A stretch of DNA of 64,000 nucleotides from CAYJAY01 sp964370715 (GTDB taxonomy: Bacteria > Bacillota > Clostridia > Oscillospirales > Ruminococcaceae): the NCBI GenBank assembly GCA_964370715.1, contig CAYJKJ010000002.1, forward strand, positions 62,001 through 126,000, in the 5' to 3' direction. Each line of letters begins with the position of its first letter. Positions within the stretch are counted from its first letter, which is position 1. The translations under genes and the position numbers were made by a program. The notes under the pieces were generated by a model, which did not search any database, was not told the DNA's origin, and worked only from the letters and a program-made list of their open reading frames with translations. Positions 61,624 through 64,000 of the stretch are shown here, in pieces.

Positions 61624-62100
61624 TTATGGTGAGGTTGTTGATGCAACCATTTCGTTTATCCCGATTTCCGAGACCCAACGACCGCTACCGTTCGCAACAA
61701 CTATATTCCCCGTTGCAGCGTTTATAATAAACGAAAAATCTTGCGCCGTTCCGGCTTCCGATTGCGCATTGTCGACATCATCGACATCTGTCCAACCCAT
61801 CGTTGCGGCGATTTCGGCTTCAACGCCGGAGTTAGAACTGCTTATCGTTGCCGGGTCTTGCCCTGTGTCCCATGTCACGGTGACATTTTCGTTTGATGCA
61901 ACGCCAACTCTAGGGTCGGCTATTGCGGCTGTTGTTGCTCGCATAATCGAGGTTGCGACTTGAAGGTCGTTCGATTGTCTTGCTCTTTCAACGTATCTAA
62001 GATACTGGGGAGCAAGCACCGCCGCGAGAACCGCAATTATTGCGATAACGATGATTAATTCAACCAGCGTGAAACCCTTGTTGTTTCTAGGGTTCGCCAT
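61624..62100 (-). CDS. Type IV pilin, operon copy 1
   Basis: A 158-aa prepilin: MANPRNNKG leader, FTLVELIIVIAIIAVL helix and the shared YLRYVERARQSNDLQVAT stretch. The head is similar to copy 2 over its first part (IMRATTAAIADPRVG) and in its last third (DDVDNAQSEAGTAQDF, WVSEIGI), so these two are closer to each other than to the orphan pair. AAAGGAGG lies before the ATG. Its place after pilC is typical of a major pilin. Confidence 0.9.
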   Translation of the reverse strand: MANPRNNKGFTLVELIIVIAIIAVLAAVLAPQYLRYVERARQSNDLQVATSIMRATTAAIADPRVGVASNENVTVTWDTGQDPATISSSNSGVEAEIAATMGWTDVDDVDNAQSEAGTAQDFSFIINAATGNIVVANGSGRWVSEIGINEMVASTTSP

Positions 62101-62183
62101 TAAATCCTCCTTTCATCAAAATTTATTTAAAATATTATAAAAATAATATTCTAGCGAATTTAAAAACTTTTGTTTAAAACTTG

Positions 62184-63401
62184 TTAAACGTTGTTTAATC
62201 CGTCGTATATAGAAAGCATCGGGAGCAAAACCGCAAATATAATAGCAATAACTATAACCGCAAGCACGATGATCAAAAGCGGTTCTATTGCCGCCATAAC
62301 GGTGGCGGTTGTGTTCTCAACTTCTTCGTCATAATAGTCGGCGAGTTTGGTTAACATCCCTTCAAAATCGCCCGATTCTTCCCCTATCTTTGTCATGTGG
62401 CAGACAAGAGGGGGGAAAAGCTTGCTGTTGGTCAACGGTTCCGACAAAGCGATACCCATCGTTACATCGTCGGCGGCATCATGAAGCGTTTTTCGAAACC
62501 TCGTGTTTGTCATGATATCCGCTACTATGTTGATCGATTCAATCATCGGAATGCCGGCAGAGATAAGGGTCGAAAGTGTTCGGCAGGTTCTGGCCGAAGC
62601 CGTTTTAACCGCCAACTTTCCAAAAAGCGGAGCTTTCAGTTGAACTGCGCTGAAAAATTCTCTTCCAACCACAGTCTTGCTAAATTTATGGATGCCATAA
62701 GCAATACCGCCCAATATCAACACTATCCAAAACCATTGGGCTTGAACAACCTTTCCCATTGCGATAACAACGGCGGAATATGCCGGCATCTCGGCGCCAA
62801 GGTCGGTTAGTATCTCTTCAAACTGCGGAACGATATATCCCAAAAGAACCATGACGATTATAACCGCAACGACAAGCACCGCCAAAGGATATGCCGACGA
62901 ACGTTTGATAAGAGCTTTAAGCTTTGCATCTTTTTCAAACTGCACCGCCATTCTTTCAAACGCAACCTCAAGGCTACCCGACGATTCTCCCGCCGCCACC
63001 ATCATGACAAGCAGTTCGGGGAAAATTTTATGGTTTTCTTTCATCGCTTCCGCAAGCGACATTCCCTGTCTTATTCTGCTTGCGCTATCGGCAATCGCTT
63101 CTTTAAGCGGTTTGTTTTCGGTTTGTTCCGCAAGCATATCAAACGCCGAAATTATCGGAACGCCCGCTGCCGAGATGCTGACAAACTGGCGACAAAAAAC
63201 CGCAAGATCCCTCGGTTTCGGTTTCGCTTCAAACAGCGTAATGTTAATATTTTTTGACAACGCCCCAACTTGTTTTATCTCTAAAACAACTAGATCGTTT
63301 GCCGTCACCATCGTTGTTGCGTTTGCAAGGTCGGGCGCTTCAACGGTTCCTTTAACGCTTTTTCCGTCTTGGTCAACGGCGGTATATGAATAACTTGCCA
63401 A
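62184..63401 (-). CDS. pilC: Type IV pilus inner-membrane platform protein PilC
   Basis: A 405-aa GspF/PilC-family protein with two copies of the cytoplasmic GspF domain. The first copy is FCRQFVSISAAGVPIISAFDMLAEQT, the second RTLSTLISAGIPMIESINIVADIM, each followed by a membrane helix, plus a C-terminal helix pair. An extra N-terminal region (SYTAVDQDGKSVKGTVEA) is normal for PilC. It forms the rotor-like platform on which the ATPases act. It is flanked by pilT and the pilins. Confidence 0.95.
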   Translation of the reverse strand: MASYSYTAVDQDGKSVKGTVEAPDLANATTMVTANDLVVLEIKQVGALSKNINITLFEAKPKPRDLAVFCRQFVSISAAGVPIISAFDMLAEQTENKPLKEAIADSASRIRQGMSLAEAMKENHKIFPELLVMMVAAGESSGSLEVAFERMAVQFEKDAKLKALIKRSSAYPLAVLVVAVIIVMVLLGYIVPQFEEILTDLGAEMPAYSAVVIAMGKVVQAQWFWIVLILGGIAYGIHKFSKTVVGREFFSAVQLKAPLFGKLAVKTASARTCRTLSTLISAGIPMIESINIVADIMTNTRFRKTLHDAADDVTMGIALSEPLTNSKLFPPLVCHMTKIGEESGDFEGMLTKLADYYDEEVENTTATVMAAIEPLLIIVLAVIVIAIIFAVLLPMLSIYDGLNNV

Positions 63402-63474
63402 GTTCTCACCTCGTAAAAAATTCAGAGGAAACTAGATATTAAAAATAGTATTCCCAAAAAAGTTTAAATTAAAT

Positions 63475-64000
63475 CTACATTATTCTTTTGCTCAACGCAA
63501 CAACATCCTGTGCGTAGGCAATGGCGGTTTCTTTTGTTATCTCTCCCGTTTGGTATAGCGAAAACAAAGCTTCGTCCATCGTTCTCATTCCGATGTTTGC
63601 GTTGGTCAACATGATAGAGGGGATTTGATATGTCTTTCCCTCCCTTATATTGTTGCGAACTGCGCTGTTTGAAAGCATAACTTCAAACGCCGCAACTCGT
63701 CCATAGCCCATAGCTCGAGGCATAAGTTGTTGCGACACAACCCCTTCGAGAACGTCAGCCAGCTGAATTCTTATCTGTGGTTGTTGGTGTGGGGGGAAAA
63801 CGTCGATAATACGGTCGATGGTGTTTGCTGCCCCCGTTGTGTGGAGGGTCGAGAAAACAAGATGCCCCGTTTCCGCCGCCGTTACCGCAATCGAGATAGT
63901 TTCCATATCCCTCATCTCTCCAACGAGTATAACGTCGGGGTCTTGTCGGAGCGCCGCTCTAAGAGCGTTTGGGAAGCTTAATGTGTCTCTCCCGAGTTCA
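63475..64000 (-). CDS. pilT: Pilus retraction ATPase PilT, C-terminal part
   Basis: The frame runs off the right edge; 174 residues are visible. They contain the Walker B region ALRQDPDVILVGEMRDMET, the His-box TGHLVFSTLHT, the arginine-rich DRIIDVFPPHQQPQIR and the PilT hallmark GRVAAFEVM. These favour the retraction ATPase PilT over PilB, which lacks the AIRNLIRE-type block seen here as AVRNNIREGKTYQIP. The Walker A part lies outside. Confidence 0.92.
   Translation of the reverse strand, partial: ELGRDTLSFPNALRAALRQDPDVILVGEMRDMETISIAVTAAETGHLVFSTLHTTGAANTIDRIIDVFPPHQQPQIRIQLADVLEGVVSQQLMPRAMGYGRVAAFEVMLSNSAVRNNIREGKTYQIPSIMLTNANIGMRTMDEALFSLYQTGEITKETAIAYAQDVVALSKRIM

Noticed and set aside
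60600..62183. Possible c-di-GMP riboswitch ahead of pilin genes
   Set aside because: Such switches control pilin genes in some clostridia, but I could not find the conserved GEMM sequence blocks upstream of any pilin gene here.

Overview
The window looks like a chromosomal segment of an anaerobic, monoderm member of the Clostridia (Bacillota). This rests on gene content: RNase J followed by a GdpP-type phosphodiesterase, an IscS-IscU-MnmA run, LexA, a class B sortase with a Cna-B/vWA surface protein, a butyrate kinase, an [FeFe]-hydrogenase-like sensor and a clostridial-style type IV pilus locus. The DNA is AT-rich, Shine-Dalgarno sequences are strong, and TTG starts are common. I saw no rRNA, tRNA, CRISPR array, prophage or transposase gene.

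Layout. 1-6.3 kb: gdpP (cut by the left edge) and RNase J on the minus strand, then rnhA and an iscS-iscU-mnmA operon for sulfur mobilisation, Fe-S assembly and tRNA thiolation. 6.6-12.4 kb: a sugar ABC transporter operon (ATPase, permease, lipoprotein) divergent from a LacI-type regulator and an L-fucose mutarotase, with two perfect operator-like palindromes between them. 12.5-14 kb: two orphan type IV pilins. 14-28.8 kb: a lipoprotein, prmA, hemW, a MscS channel, a glycosyltransferase, TetR/hemolysin III, a hydrogenase-like/diguanylate cyclase fusion followed by an orphan histidine kinase, a Ca2+-type P-ATPase, and an XRE-cupin/LysE divergent pair. 28.8-37.6 kb: surface-sugar genes (heptose-kinase-like, SDR, two glycosyltransferases), a Gfo/Idh-thiN-methyltransferase operon, a composite repeat element and two DUF975 membrane proteins. 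37.7-50.5 kb: a peptidase, pfkA, lexA, a DUF268 methyltransferase, sortase B with its probable substrate, a GNAT, a GH25 muramidase, and a butyrate kinase carrying an N-terminal IlvH-like ACT domain. 50.5-64 kb: a minus-strand type IV pilus operon reading pilT, pilC, two major-type pilins, prepilin peptidase, a PilM-PilN fusion, PilO, four minor pilins and a large exported protein.

How the parts fit. The pilus operon supplies the retraction ATPase, platform, assembly proteins, peptidase and pilins; pilB is presumably beyond the right edge. The two pilins at 12.5-13.8 kb carry nearly the same N-terminal segment as the two in the operon, so the cell has at least four interchangeable-looking pilins. 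The sortase/Cna-B pair, the glycosyltransferases and the muramidase point to extensive cell-surface construction. Nucleotide signalling is represented by gdpP (c-di-AMP turnover) and the hydrogenase-like GGDEF protein (c-di-GMP synthesis).

Most unusual items: the [FeFe]-hydrogenase-like/GGDEF fusion, the ACT-butyrate kinase fusion, the PilM-PilN fusion, the shared pilin N-terminal cassette, a composite inverted-repeat element at 34.1-34.6 kb related to a repeat inside the pilus operon, and a 27-codon ORF with a near-perfect ribosome binding site upstream of lexA.
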